In this document: positions 1-8,993 of the stretch, piece after piece
Numbering within the stretch: the stretch's first letter is position 1
Layout of the letters: each line of letters opens with the position of its first letter
From: Planctomicrobium piriforme
Lineage (GTDB): Bacteria > Planctomycetota > Planctomycetia > Planctomycetales > Planctomycetaceae
Assembly (NCBI RefSeq): GCF_900113665.1
Contig: NZ_FOQD01000021.1
Coordinates: 1 to 64,000, forward strand
DNA length: 64,000 bases
Reading direction: 5' to 3'
Notes under the pieces: model-generated
Seen by the model: the letters and a program-made list of their open reading frames with translations, nothing else
Database searches by the model: none
Told to the model about the DNA's origin: nothing
Translations under genes and position numbers: made by a program

Positions 1-120
1 AAAACAATCAATCTTCCACCGGCAACGACACACTCTCACCCAATACCATCACAGACCGCTACCATTGTGCCGAACGTCTGTGGACTGACGTCCCCTGTTT
101 CCGGAGAGACTTGCGGACAG

Positions 121-981
121 TCAGTCGAGCCGTTTCTTGTTCAGGATGGCCGGCGCAGCCGCGATGGTTTCGCGAATGAGATGCGCCATCTTCGGGTGGG
201 ACGGCTCGAGATCCGCCGACAGGCCGAATTGCAGCAGGCGTTCGGCGGCTGTCGGGCCAATGCTTCCGATCACACATTGTTTTGCCGCGGCCAGCCATTG
301 TTCGTCGAGCCGCATGCGAGCGGCCACTTCGACGACATGATTCACCTGTTGGGCGCTCGTCCACAGCAGGATATCGAAGCCTCCGGCGATGGTGGTGCGG
401 ATCGCCTCTTCGAGCGGTCCCAGATTCTCAGGCAGCGCCCATTTGTAGACCGGCACAGGAATCACTTCCGCCCCTTGCTGCTGCAGCCAGGCGTAGAACT
501 CGCGGCTCGGTTCACCATACTCCTGTACCGCCACCTGTTTCCCGTCGAGCGCGACGTGCAATCGTTCCAGTTCCCCGGCGACATCCTGCCAGGTGTTCGG
601 TTCAGGCGCCTTGACGTCGACTCGCACCTTGAGTCGTGACAGGGCCGCGACCGGTTTCGGACCTCGGGCGACAACGATGACGTTCGCCAGAGCGGCGATG
701 GCGTTTTGATCGCGTCCCTGCGTGGCGAGCGCTGCGAAGAGAGCTTCCGCCCCGACGCCGGTCATGAACACCATGATCTGGATCTGCCCCGTCAGCAGTC
801 GCTCGGCAAATTCGAAGGCAGGTGCGTTGTCCGATAATCGGATCTCGCGCATCGAGGGGGCGATCGTCGGTACGCCGCCCGATTTCTCGATGAGCCGCGA
901 CATTTCTTCCTGTCGTCGACTCTCGAACGAACAGACCCGAAGTGCGGACGGGTTCACGGAAGCAGCAGTTTTGGCGTTCAT
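121..981 (-). CDS. hemD: Uroporphyrinogen-III synthase
   Basis: Predicted cytoplasmic enzyme of tetrapyrrole synthesis that cyclises hydroxymethylbilane to uroporphyrinogen III. The 286-residue protein has the bilobed HemD layout: an N-terminal stretch with SFESRRQEEM, a central FMTGVGAEAL segment, and a second lobe with ILLWTSAQQVNHVVEVA and CVIGSIGPTAAERL, the usual 'S-x-GP-x-T-A' region. Length is normal to slightly long for the family (about 250-270). It stands alone on the minus strand with no other haem gene in the window. A minus-strand terminator lies just upstream (1033-1064), so it probably has its own promoter in the remaining 50 bases. The HemD family is poorly conserved, so the assignment rests on overall pattern rather than catalytic residues. 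Confidence 0.85.
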   Translation of the reverse strand: MNAKTAASVNPSALRVCSFESRRQEEMSRLIEKSGGVPTIAPSMREIRLSDNAPAFEFAERLLTGQIQIMVFMTGVGAEALFAALATQGRDQNAIAALANVIVVARGPKPVAALSRLKVRVDVKAPEPNTWQDVAGELERLHVALDGKQVAVQEYGEPSREFYAWLQQQGAEVIPVPVYKWALPENLGPLEEAIRTTIAGGFDILLWTSAQQVNHVVEVAARMRLDEQWLAAAKQCVIGSIGPTAAERLLQFGLSADLEPSHPKMAHLIRETIAAAPAILNKKRLD

Positions 982-1032
982 GCCTGCATCATACCGATGG
1001 CTGAGCGGTGAGCCATGTGGGCAGCCTCAACG

Positions 1033-1064
1033 AAAAAACCCTTCCGCCAAGGGGGCGAAAGGGT
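1033..1064 (-). terminator. Intrinsic terminator, minus strand
   Basis: On the minus strand an 11-base stem (1054-1064 with 1038-1048, one G.T-type mismatch, 5-base loop) is followed directly by six T residues (1038-1033). This is a classic rho-independent terminator. It would stop transcripts coming from the structured region at 1065-1534 or from the sigma-54 activator, and so insulates hemD. Confidence 0.72.
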
Positions 1065-1211
1065 GGGGGAGGATTCATTTGTATCGAAGCAGCGTCGACT
1101 TCAAAAACAGCCACACGAGTCCAGAAGGGCAATCGACTTGCTGAAATCTGTATTGAGCTGACTGCTGACCGCTGAAAACTGACAGCTTTTGTGAAGCAGA
1201 AAACGACAAAA

Positions 1212-1302
1212 GCGAGTGAAGATGACTGGGGGCGTGGGCGCTCGCCCGGAAACAACCCAACGAGGGCAGCTCCGGCCACACCCCCAGTCATACATCACTC
1301 GC
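1212..1302. repeat. 91-base stem-loop, MITE-like repeat or structured RNA
   Basis: The two ends form a long hairpin. 1212-1219 (GCGAGTGA) pairs with 1295-1302, and 1222-1232 (ATGACTGGGGG) pairs perfectly with 1281-1291, with a small internal loop between them. Further in, GTG 1234-1236 pairs with CAC 1277-1279 and CCGGA 1246-1250 pairs with TCCGG 1271-1275, with a CCC/GGG stem at 1256-1266. On the minus strand the stem is followed by TTTTG. It is not SRP RNA, RNase P or tRNA. I think it is either a dispersed palindromic element or an unrecognised small RNA. Confidence 0.5.
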
Positions 1303-1534
1303 TCTTGCCATGAACACTATTGGCAATCGTCATGCCAGTTGCCGCAACGAAGAGCAGGTTCTCTGCAAGACGTTGAAAGATCGCGATTTGCGAAGAGAAA
1401 AAAGTTTTAGGCTCACGGAAGGGCGTATTTGAGTTGCCGAGAGATCAGGCAACTTGCCCTGCGGCTGCGCGCTCGCGCGACATCTGCCGGTTGGCGACGA
1501 CTTTTTTCGAGAAACAGCCGAGACGGAATAACCG
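1303..1534. other. Intergenic stretch with two further inverted repeats
   Basis: No gene seen. It contains TTGCCA-N10-TGGCAA (1305-1326) and AGTTGCC-N9-GGCAACT (1432-1454). Both are built on the same TTGCC/GGCAA word. Together with the 1212-1302 hairpin and the terminator at 1033-1064, this makes the 3' flank of the sigma-54 activator unusually rich in potential RNA structure. Confidence 0.4.
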
Positions 1535-3475
1535 CTACGGCTTCACGTCGTCCACTTCCATCCCGAGTTGACGCATTTTCCGATATAGATTGGAACGGTG
1601 CAGGCCGAGGAACTCGGCGGCGTCGCTCATGTTCCCCTGCATCCGCTTCACAGCCCGTTTGATGTACTCGCTCTGGAAGCTGGACGTTGCTTCCATCAGA
1701 CCCACCCCGTCGGCCAGGTCGTCAAAATCGCTCCGCTTTGGGCTCAGGATGAAGGCCAGGTCGTCCACTTCCACCCGGGCTCCCTGTGCCAGAAACGCGA
1801 TTCGCTCCATCAGGTTGCGAAGTTCGCGGACGTTGCCGGGCCACTGATGCATCTGCAACCGCTTCTCGGCGTCAGGGGAGAACGTCAGCAGTTTGCGATT
1901 CGCGTCGCGGCAGAAGCGTTCCAGAAAGAACTTCGAAAGCGGCAGAATATCTTCTGGCCGGTCCCGCAGCGGTGGGATCTCCAGCGTCACCACACTCAGC
2001 CGGAAGTACAGATCCTGTCGAAACTTCTTCTCTCGTACCATCTCAGCCAGATGAGCATTGGTCGCGGCCACAACCCGAACATTCACAGGAATGGGCTGCG
2101 TTCCACCAACCCGTGTAATGACCTTCTGCTCCAGAACTCGCAGCAGCTTGGCCTGTCCGCCAAGGGTCATGTCGCCGATTTCGTCGAGGAACAACGTCCC
2201 CCCCTCGGCGAGCTCGAATTTTCCGATATGCATCGCATGGGCGTCGGTGAACGCCCCTTTTTCGTGCCCGAAGAGTTCACTTTCAAGGAGCGTTTCGGTG
2301 AGTGCCGCGCAGTTGACGGCTACAAATGGGCGCTGTGCCCGCGAGCCCTGGTGATGCAGCGCCGTCGCGGCAACTTCTTTTCCGGTCCCGCTTTCACCCA
2401 GGATCAGCACCGGGAGGTCGGTCATGGCCAGACGGTCGATGGTCCCTCGTAGCGCGGCCATCGCCGGACTTTCGCCGATGATGTTCGACCGCCGTTTCAT
2501 CTGCTCCGAAAGCTGCGAATTGTTGCGGACGAGGTTTTCGAGTTCTCTGGTATTGGTCACGGCCGTGGCGACGGCGATGGCAAAGTCTTCGAGCGCGCCG
2601 AGATCTTCGGCGGAGAAATCTCCGCTCCGCTTGTTAATGAGTTCGAATGCTCCCAGGCATTCGTCATTCGCGTCAAACAGCGGCACGCAGAGCAGGTTGC
2701 GAGTCTTGTAGCCGGATTTCTTGTCGACCCCCTGATCGAAACGCGGGTCTGCATAGACGTCGTCCACGATCACGGGCTTGCGGCTGTGAATGACGTCGCC
2801 GACGAGTCCTTTATTGTCAGGCAGAAACAGTCGCCCCCCCTCGACTCCCAAGGCGGGACAGGCGACAAGCTGCCGCTGCTCCCGGTCCCAGATGAAGATG
2901 CTGGCACGGTCTGATCCGAGCAGCCGGGCTGCGTCGGTCGCGATGTGTTCCAGCAAACGCTGGGTTTCCGTTTCGCCTGCAAATTTTCGGGCGAGTTTCA
3001 TTGTCGCCTTGAGCCGGTCCACCTGACGATGTGCCGCGTGCAGCACACCCAATTGATCCAGCCGCCGCCCCAGGACTCGGGCAATTGCTAAGGCGTCAGC
3101 CAATTGATCGGCCGCCAGCCGGGCACCGGAGAGCAACAGCATGTGCTGGTCACGCGAGCCGGTTGGAGTGAGGATCGTTCCGCCAGTGGGTCGTCCTCGT
3201 TGATAGACTGCCGCTTCCCGGTCGATGCAGCTATCGAGTTGAGAACTCGGTAACGGGCCATCCCAATCCCCACGGGCGGCGACAATTTTCCAGTCGCCGG
3301 AACGGACCGCGAGCAGACAGTTCGAGACGCCGAACTCGGCGGCGATGTCGACGATGATCGCCGCGAGATCGTCACTTTGGAGAATGCGTTCACATAAGCG
3401 GACGAGCGAAGCGGTGGGAGAGTTGCGTTGAAGCCAGGGAACTTCGCTCCAGGACATCCACCGCGCCTCGTCCAT
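1535..3475 (-). CDS. GAF-domain sigma-54-dependent Fis-family activator
   Basis: Predicted bacterial enhancer-binding protein that uses ATP hydrolysis to open sigma-54 promoters. With the start at the ATG preceding DEARWMSW it is 646 residues. A GAF sensor domain lies at about 170-310. The AAA+ domain follows, with Walker A GESGTGKE at about 360-367, the sigma-54-contacting GAFTDA loop at about 407-412 and Walker B FLDEIGD near 430. A Fis-type helix-turn-helix at the C terminus contains GNMSDAAEFLGLHRSNLYRK. There is no receiver domain, so it is likely to respond to a small ligand through GAF rather than to a histidine kinase. A longer reading back to 3571 is open, but its extra residues look non-conserved. 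It lies 125 bases downstream of rsmE on the same strand. Its target promoters were not identified. Confidence 0.92.
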   Translation of the reverse strand: MDEARWMSWSEVPWLQRNSPTASLVRLCERILQSDDLAAIIVDIAAEFGVSNCLLAVRSGDWKIVAARGDWDGPLPSSQLDSCIDREAAVYQRGRPTGGTILTPTGSRDQHMLLLSGARLAADQLADALAIARVLGRRLDQLGVLHAAHRQVDRLKATMKLARKFAGETETQRLLEHIATDAARLLGSDRASIFIWDREQRQLVACPALGVEGGRLFLPDNKGLVGDVIHSRKPVIVDDVYADPRFDQGVDKKSGYKTRNLLCVPLFDANDECLGAFELINKRSGDFSAEDLGALEDFAIAVATAVTNTRELENLVRNNSQLSEQMKRRSNIIGESPAMAALRGTIDRLAMTDLPVLILGESGTGKEVAATALHHQGSRAQRPFVAVNCAALTETLLESELFGHEKGAFTDAHAMHIGKFELAEGGTLFLDEIGDMTLGGQAKLLRVLEQKVITRVGGTQPIPVNVRVVAATNAHLAEMVREKKFRQDLYFRLSVVTLEIPPLRDRPEDILPLSKFFLERFCRDANRKLLTFSPDAEKRLQMHQWPGNVRELRNLMERIAFLAQGARVEVDDLAFILSPKRSDFDDLADGVGLMEATSSFQSEYIKRAVKRMQGNMSDAAEFLGLHRSNLYRKMRQLGMEVDDVKP

Positions 3476-3600
3476 GACGACACCCCGACTCTGTATTCGA
3501 TTGAGAAGAACCACTTTTGATGGCGCAGACCGCCAGCGGCCATTCTTTGTTTTCAACTGCCGTGCCGTCAAGCAGATGACAAAGATCTGTCCGAAAAGAT

Positions 3601-4329
3601 TCAGAATTCCTTTCGACGGCGCTGCCCGACGAGTCGCGAGGCACAGGCGACGGCCGCTGTCTCAATTCTCAAGACAAACGGCGAAAACGAAATCGCTTTG
3701 GCCTCCCAGCAGTGAAGCAGATTCCTTTCGTCAGGCGTGAGTCCCCCTTCCGGTCCAATCACGGCGACAATCTGCCGCGGGGGGCCGCTTGAAGGAGATT
3801 TATCAGCGATGGCGTCATCTGCATCTGCTTCTCCCCAAAGCAGTTGAGTCGCACCTTCCGGGAAGTGGGATCTCAGTGTTTCCAGCGGGCACAAATCATC
3901 AATTTGCAGCAGGGTATCCCGTCGGCACTGCTTACAGGCGGCCACGACGGTCTGTTCCAGCTTGTGGAATTTGTGCTCGCTCGGCTCGACGACACTGCGG
4001 GTTGTTTTCAGGGGAATGAGGCGGTCGATGCCCAGTTCCGTGATCTTTTCGATCATCCACCGGAGTCGATCTCCTTTTGGACAGGCGACCGCGAGTATGA
4101 GTTCGGGAGTCTCGTTACTCGTCCTGCGAGGCTCACCTGTGCAGCGGACTGACACATTCCGTTTGCGGACCTCAACCACTTCCGCCAGCACTGACGTTCC
4201 GCGTCCGTCGAAAAGTTCAACCTCCTCGCCGGGTTGTGCGCGAAGCACATGCGCCAGATGATGCGCCTCCGGTCCTTCGATCTGGATCACTTCCGTCCAG
4301 GGGGTCGGAACATAGAATCGATCAGCCAT
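3601..4329 (-). CDS. rsmE: 16S rRNA m3U1498 methyltransferase RsmE
   Basis: Predicted SPOUT-family enzyme that N3-methylates U1498 of 16S rRNA using S-adenosylmethionine. The protein is 242 residues from the ATG of MADRFYVP, which matches family length. The N-terminal PUA-like part contains GPEAHHLAHVLRAQPGEEV. The C-terminal knot has the RsmE signatures VIGPEGGLTPDE and LRIETAAVA. The central KITELGIDRLIPL segment is also typical. An upstream in-frame ATG at 4407 would add a basic stretch unlike the family. The next gene on the strand is the sigma-54 activator. Confidence 0.93.
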   Translation of the reverse strand: MADRFYVPTPWTEVIQIEGPEAHHLAHVLRAQPGEEVELFDGRGTSVLAEVVEVRKRNVSVRCTGEPRRTSNETPELILAVACPKGDRLRWMIEKITELGIDRLIPLKTTRSVVEPSEHKFHKLEQTVVAACKQCRRDTLLQIDDLCPLETLRSHFPEGATQLLWGEADADDAIADKSPSSGPPRQIVAVIGPEGGLTPDERNLLHCWEAKAISFSPFVLRIETAAVACASRLVGQRRRKEF

Positions 4330-4564
4330 GCGGAAAATCCAGAGAGTCCAGCGTCCAGTGCAACGGACCATCCAGTTGGTCACGATTGACGGGTGAGGTG
4401 CATGCATCGCATTCTAGTGAAACGCAGTCTTGTTCCCTGTCGCATGGCGAAGATTTTGAGATGATGACTGCTCACGAACATTCCGTCGTCGACGGGTGTC
4501 ACGTTTGTTGCGACAAGCGCGGCGGGTGTGGCGAATTTGGTGACGGAAACCCAGGGATGGCAAC

Positions 4565-5362
4565 ATGGTGGTTGAAGGACTGATCGAAACGATGACGCCT
4601 GCACCCGAGTTCTCATCCGCCGAGATCGCGCAGTTTCACGAACAAGGGTTCGCGATTGTGCGAAATCTGGGCTCGGCTGAACTCTGCGCTCGCATGACCG
4701 CCATCACCGACGACGGACTGCACCGCCGGATTGAACCGCTGGAGCTGGAAACGGAACTGAAGTATCCCGGCGCCCCGGAGTCGGTGGCAGGCGAAGGGGG
4801 CGGAACGATCCGTCGGTTGAAGCAGGCTCTCAGTCGCGACATCGTCTTCACCGAATGGCTGCAATATGCCCCGTTGCTGACGAGACTGAAGCAACTGCTG
4901 GGTCCGGAGGTGGTCTGCCCATTGGCGCATCACAACTGCATCATGACCAAGGAGCCCCGGTTCAGCAGCGATACCGGCTGGCATCAGGATCTGCGGTACT
5001 GGTCATTCGTTCGTCCGGATCTGATCAGCGTCTGGCTGGCGCTGGGGCCGGAGCGTAAGGAAAACGGCTGTCTGCAGGTGATTCCGGGTTCACACCGGAT
5101 GCCGCTTCCGGCGTCGAGTTTTGACTCCGCACTGTTCTACCGCAGCGATCTCCCGGAGAACGAACCGGTCCTGGCGAAACGCGAACTGGTGGAGCTGAAT
5201 CCCGGCGACGTGCTGTTCTTCCACGCCAAAACGCTGCACGCGGCGACGCGGAATTTCTCGACGCGAACCAAGTACTCGGTCGTGTTCACGTTTCGAGCGA
5301 TGGACAATCCGCCGACGCCGAATTCGCGATCGTCGAAGTCGCCAGAGTTGTTGCTCCACTGA
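4565..5362 (+). CDS. Phytanoyl-CoA dioxygenase (PhyH) family protein
   Basis: Predicted Fe(II)/2-oxoglutarate-dependent oxygenase of the PhyH superfamily, 265 residues. The double-stranded beta-helix shows the iron-binding H-x-D in GWHQDLRYWSFV. A second cluster, NPGDVLFFHAKTLHAATRN, holds the distal His, and GCLQVIPGSHR is the usual strand before it. The substrate cannot be read from sequence; in planctomycetes these proteins act on diverse small molecules. A second start (ATG at 4592, nine codons in) is possible; the first has a purine-rich AGGGATGG upstream. The gene is divergent from rsmE and convergent with argF, with a palindromic repeat filling the junction. Confidence 0.88.
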   Translation: MVVEGLIETMTPAPEFSSAEIAQFHEQGFAIVRNLGSAELCARMTAITDDGLHRRIEPLELETELKYPGAPESVAGEGGGTIRRLKQALSRDIVFTEWLQYAPLLTRLKQLLGPEVVCPLAHHNCIMTKEPRFSSDTGWHQDLRYWSFVRPDLISVWLALGPERKENGCLQVIPGSHRMPLPASSFDSALFYRSDLPENEPVLAKRELVELNPGDVLFFHAKTLHAATRNFSTRTKYSVVFTFRAMDNPPTPNSRSSKSPELLLH

Positions 5363-5364
5363 GG

Positions 5365-5494
5365 GGAAAATTCCAAGCACCAAAATTCAAATCTCAAACA
5401 AACTTCAAATTCAAATGACCAAAACAGAGGCTGTGTTTGGAGCTTTTGAAATTTGAGATTTGTTTGAAACTTGGTGCTTGTGATTTGGAATTTC
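5365..5494. repeat. Family A palindromic intergenic element (full copy)
   Basis: An AT-rich imperfect palindrome that fills the whole gap between the convergent PhyH and argF genes. The left arm carries AATTCCAAGCACC and AAATCTCAAACAAA. The right arm carries the reverse complements TTTGAGATTTGTTTGAA, TTGGTGCTT and TTTGGAATTT. The loop contains AATGACCAAAAC. Similar arms recur at 11477, 33053, 34073, 55634 and 58757. Confidence 0.8.
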
Positions 5495-5508
5495 TGCAGC
5501 GAAAGCGG

Positions 5509-6489
5509 CTACTTGCCCCGCGCCTTCTTCCGCTTGGGCGTGCGGCGTGGCTTCGACAGGCTCGGCTTGTCGTTGACGTGTTCGAGCAGCCACACGATCA
5601 GGCCTTTGGCGAGGTGCATGCGGTTTTCCGCCTGGACGAAGACGATGCTTCGCGGGTCGTCCATCACGGCGTCGTCGACTTCCTGTCCCCGTCGGGCGGG
5701 CAGACAGTGCATGAACAACACGTTGGGCCCGGCGACATCGAGCAGCTTGGTCGTCACCTGATAATCGGCGAAGACCTTCGAGCGGTGGTCCTTTTCGCTT
5801 TCCTGGCCCATGCTGGCCCAAACGTCGGTGTAGATGACATCGGCCCCGGCGACGGCCTTGGGAGCGCTGTGGAACTGCTCAACTTCAAGATCAGGAAACC
5901 GGTCAGCAAGCTGCGCCAGGAATTCGGCCGACAGCTCGTATCCCCGCGGTGCAGCGATGCGGAAGTTGCAGCCCATGTGACCGCAAATGACTGCCAGCGA
6001 TCGGGCGACGTTATTCCCATCCCCGACATAGACGATGGTTTTGCCGGACACGCTGCCGGAGACTTCCTCGACCGTCATGATGTCGGCCAAAGCCTGACAG
6101 GGATGGTAGTCATCCGACAGGGCGTTGATGATCGGGCAGCCGGCATGCTTGCGGAACGTTTCGATCAACTCCTGCGAAAATGTTCGCAGGGTGATGACGT
6201 CGGAATAGCCTCCCAGAACCCGGGCGATGTCTTCCTTGGTTTCACGGCCGTCGAAGCCGGCTTCCTTGCTGGTGAGGAAGATGCTTTTACCGCCGAGCTG
6301 GCTCATGGCGGCTTCGAAGCTGACGCGCGTGCGGAGCGAAGGTTTCTCGAAAACCTGCGTCAGCACTTTATTTTCACACAGCGAGGGGCGTTTGCCCTTT
6401 CTGCTGCGGGCCTTGAGCCGGGCAGAGAGCTTGAGAACGTCGCGAACTTCGTCGCTGGTCAAATCCAGAAGAGTCGTCAAATGCCGCAT
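5509..6489 (-). CDS. argF: Ornithine carbamoyltransferase
   Basis: Predicted cytoplasmic enzyme of arginine synthesis that joins carbamoyl phosphate and ornithine to give citrulline. At 326 residues it has family length. The carbamoyl-phosphate loop is present as EKPSLRTRVSFE, with Leu where most homologues have Thr in STRT. HPCQALAD and the ornithine-loop motif MHCLPARRGQEV with its Cys are intact. A short lysine/arginine-rich tail (KPRRTPKRKKARGK) extends past the usual end. No other arginine gene is nearby. The S-x-RT substitution is mild, and comparison with other planctomycete ArgF proteins would show whether it is normal there. Confidence 0.95.
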   Translation of the reverse strand: MRHLTTLLDLTSDEVRDVLKLSARLKARSRKGKRPSLCENKVLTQVFEKPSLRTRVSFEAAMSQLGGKSIFLTSKEAGFDGRETKEDIARVLGGYSDVITLRTFSQELIETFRKHAGCPIINALSDDYHPCQALADIMTVEEVSGSVSGKTIVYVGDGNNVARSLAVICGHMGCNFRIAAPRGYELSAEFLAQLADRFPDLEVEQFHSAPKAVAGADVIYTDVWASMGQESEKDHRSKVFADYQVTTKLLDVAGPNVLFMHCLPARRGQEVDDAVMDDPRSIVFVQAENRMHLAKGLIVWLLEHVNDKPSLSKPRRTPKRKKARGK

Positions 6490-6585
6490 CGGTCAATATC
6501 CGGTTGAAATCGGTCCGGCGGAAAAGCCGGGGGGAGCAGGGAACAAGCGCCGAAGTCACCGGGCCCGTACCTGAAGACCGTGGCT

Positions 6586-7566
6586 TCAGGTACTCCAGTC
6601 GCTTCCGCTGCCTTTAAAGAGTTTGCGCTGCATGCTGGCGTGATACGGAGTCCAGCTCGAACCGGCGTTCGGGTCTGACTCGATCAGCGACAGAAATTCG
6701 TTGGTCTTTGCGTCCAGGTTGTCGAGATGATGGAGGGCAATCGCCTCGGGCGTCATCGGCAGTTTTGGGCTGCCGAATTCATAACTTCCATGATGACTGA
6801 GAATCAGGTGCTTCAGTCGCATCGCTTTTTCGGATGGAAACGGTCGACCGGTCACCTGTTCGGTGACGCGGATCTTGTCGCTGAGCATTTCGACGCCCAT
6901 CACGAGATGCCCGATGAGCTGGCCTTCGTCGGTGTAGATGAAGGTGGTGTCGTAGCCAAGTTCGCGGATCTTGCCGAGATCGTGCAGAAAGACGCCGGCC
7001 AGCACGAGGTCGTAATCGACCTTGGGGTAGAGATCAGAAAGTCGGACGGCGCCTTCGGCGAGGGTCAGGACATGTTCGAGCAGTCCGCCGTGGTAGGCAT
7101 GATGCAGCCGCACGCCTGCGGGCGCCTGACGGAGGCCGTCGACAATTTCCGGATCGTCGAAAAAGGCACCCATGAGGGCGCGAAGATCCGGATCTTTAAT
7201 TGACAGCAGGATTTCCTTCAGCCGCCCGAGTTGGCGTTCCGTGTCGCCGCTGGTCTGGGGGATGAAGTCATCGGCCGACAAGTTGTCTGCCCCGGCGGCA
7301 TCGATCCGGGTCATGATGATCTGCAGGTTGCCCTGAAAGAGCTGCACCTTGCCGCGGACTTTGACATAGTCGCCTGGGCGCAGATGAGAGACCTGTTGAT
7401 CTCCGACGTTCCAGAGCAGGCCGGAAACCTGGCCGGTGCGGTCGCGGAGCTGGGTCAGCAGATAGGTGTCGCCGTTGCGGTTTGCGCGCAGCTGTCGATC
7501 GGCGAGCAGATAGACCTCTTCAAGGGTCTCGCCGTCCTGCAGCAAGTTGACAAACCGTCGGGTCAT
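6586..7566 (-). CDS. YhaM-like 3'-5' exoribonuclease (OB-fold + HD domain)
   Basis: The protein is 326 residues from the ATG of MTRRFVNLLQDGE. The N-terminal third is an OB-fold nucleic-acid-binding domain (YLLTQLRDRTGQVSGLLWNV and GDYVKVRGKVQLFQGNLQI). An HD metal-dependent phosphohydrolase domain follows, with HHAYHGGLLEHVLTLA, FLHDLGKIRE and the distal LSHHGSYEFGSP. This is the architecture of Bacillus YhaM/CBF1, a 3'-5' exoribonuclease that also acts on DNA. An upstream in-frame ATG at 7611 would add 15 residues; AAAGG precedes the chosen start. It is divergent from the DUF1559 gene. Confidence 0.87.
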   Translation of the reverse strand: MTRRFVNLLQDGETLEEVYLLADRQLRANRNGDTYLLTQLRDRTGQVSGLLWNVGDQQVSHLRPGDYVKVRGKVQLFQGNLQIIMTRIDAAGADNLSADDFIPQTSGDTERQLGRLKEILLSIKDPDLRALMGAFFDDPEIVDGLRQAPAGVRLHHAYHGGLLEHVLTLAEGAVRLSDLYPKVDYDLVLAGVFLHDLGKIRELGYDTTFIYTDEGQLIGHLVMGVEMLSDKIRVTEQVTGRPFPSEKAMRLKHLILSHHGSYEFGSPKLPMTPEAIALHHLDNLDAKTNEFLSLIESDPNAGSSWTPYHASMQRKLFKGSGSDWST

Positions 7567-7960
7567 GACGCAGGCCTTTGAAATCGCGTCAATGAATTGG
7601 GAACGGAGCATAATACAGGCGGCTCCCGGCTGTCTCAACCGACCGGGTTTTGTGAAAAACCATGGCGACTTTGGTGTCCCGACTGATTGAAACGCCCATT
7701 TTTCCTCTGTCCGCGGCGGGGGCGGTCGGCGTGCGGACATTCTGTTGGCGGTGCAGGTTCCGGCTGTCACATACGCATGACCTCACGATGGTATGCGTCG
7801 GAAAGTGTTTCATGCCAAGGGAATGGCGAAATTTTCGCCACGGCTTTGGCGTTGCTTCCAAGGGGAGGCGTCGTAATCTTTCCGTCATCTGAGCTGGGGG
7901 AGTCATCGCTATTTCTGGAACCTGAAACCGGAGTTCCTCCCTGCTCCAAGGAGTATTCTG
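7567..7960. other. Divergent intergenic region
   Basis: No gene seen. It must hold the promoters of the YhaM-like gene (minus) and the DUF1559 gene (plus). AAGGAG at about 7948-7953 is a good ribosome binding site for the DUF1559 start at 7961. I did not find a convincing -35/-10 pair. Confidence 0.4.
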
Positions 7961-8989
7961 ATGCCGCTGTCTTCGGGCCAATGCCGTCCCCGTCGGGGAT
8001 TTACGTTGATCGAACTCCTGGTCGTGATCGCGATTATCGCGATTTTGATCGCTCTGCTGCTGCCGGGGGTGCAGCAGGCGCGCGAGGCCGCGCGGCGGTC
8101 GCAGTGCAAAAACAACCTCAAGCAGATCGGGTTGGCAATCCACAATTACCTGGATGCGTTTGGCGTGCTGCCACCCAGCTTTTGCCTGAACCCGACCAGA
8201 ACCAACAATGCCTCGTGGTCGATTCATGGCCGGTTGATGCCGTATATGGATCAGGCGAATCTCTATAACCAGGTCGATCTGGCTGTGAACTGGTCGAGCT
8301 ATCCGATCATCAGCGGGTTCCGCGTGCCGGTTTACGTTTGTCCTTCTGATCCCAAAGGGGACACGCAGCGTGCGACCAGCAGCGGTATCAATCTTTATCC
8401 GACGACATATGGCTTCAACTTCGGTTCGTGGTTTGTCTACGACCCGACGACCAATTCAGGCGGCGATGGGATCACGCATCCCAACAGCCGCATTTCGCTG
8501 GCGAAGGTTTCGGACGGCACGAGCAACACGTTGCTGGCGTCGGAAGTGCATGCTTTCACGCCGTACTCGCGAACTCGATCAACGCCGATCACGGTCGGCA
8601 CGCCAGCTCCGAATGATGTCGCCGCCGCTCAAACTTACATCGCCTCCGCTACCGATTTCGCCAAGCTGGGAGAGATGTCAGGTCACACGGAATGGGCGAA
8701 CGGGCATTCGCATCACAGCGGCTTCACGACTGTCTTCGTTCCAAACACGAACGTCACCTATACCCATAGCGGCACGCCCTACCAGAACGTTGATTTCGCA
8801 TCGCAGCAGGAAGGGCTGAGCACGAGCAACACGAGTTTCTCGATTCTGACGTCGCGGAGCCACCATGTCGGTTCGGTGAACTCCGCTCTGGTCGACGGCT
8901 CGGTCCGATCGATCGGCCAGAACCTCGACCGCTCGGTGTGGCGGGCACTGGGAACCCGCGGCAATGGCGAAGTTGTGGGCGAGTTCTGA
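7961..8989 (+). CDS. DUF1559 pseudopilin-like protein
   Basis: A 342-residue planctomycete DUF1559 protein. It begins with a type IV prepilin motif (GFTLIELLVVIAIIAILI, about residues 13-30) after a short basic leader, so PilD-type peptidase should cut before the Phe. The hallmark QQAREAARRSQCKNNLKQIGLA follows. The C terminus has the H-x9-DG motif (HHVGSVNSALVDGSVR). Members of this very large paralogous family are presumed envelope-exposed minor pilins or pseudopilins; individual roles are unknown. The start is fixed by AAGGAG upstream. It stands alone, unlike the copy at 46202, which has a lipoprotein partner. Confidence 0.93.
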   Translation: MPLSSGQCRPRRGFTLIELLVVIAIIAILIALLLPGVQQAREAARRSQCKNNLKQIGLAIHNYLDAFGVLPPSFCLNPTRTNNASWSIHGRLMPYMDQANLYNQVDLAVNWSSYPIISGFRVPVYVCPSDPKGDTQRATSSGINLYPTTYGFNFGSWFVYDPTTNSGGDGITHPNSRISLAKVSDGTSNTLLASEVHAFTPYSRTRSTPITVGTPAPNDVAAAQTYIASATDFAKLGEMSGHTEWANGHSHHSGFTTVFVPNTNVTYTHSGTPYQNVDFASQQEGLSTSNTSFSILTSRSHHVGSVNSALVDGSVRSIGQNLDRSVWRALGTRGNGEVVGEF

Positions 8990-8993
8990 GAAT

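Noticed and set aside
1212..1302. SRP (4.5S) RNA, 6S RNA or riboswitch
   Set aside because: The apical loop lacks the GGAAGCAGCC-type SRP core and the structure is too short or wrongly built for 6S or known riboswitches.
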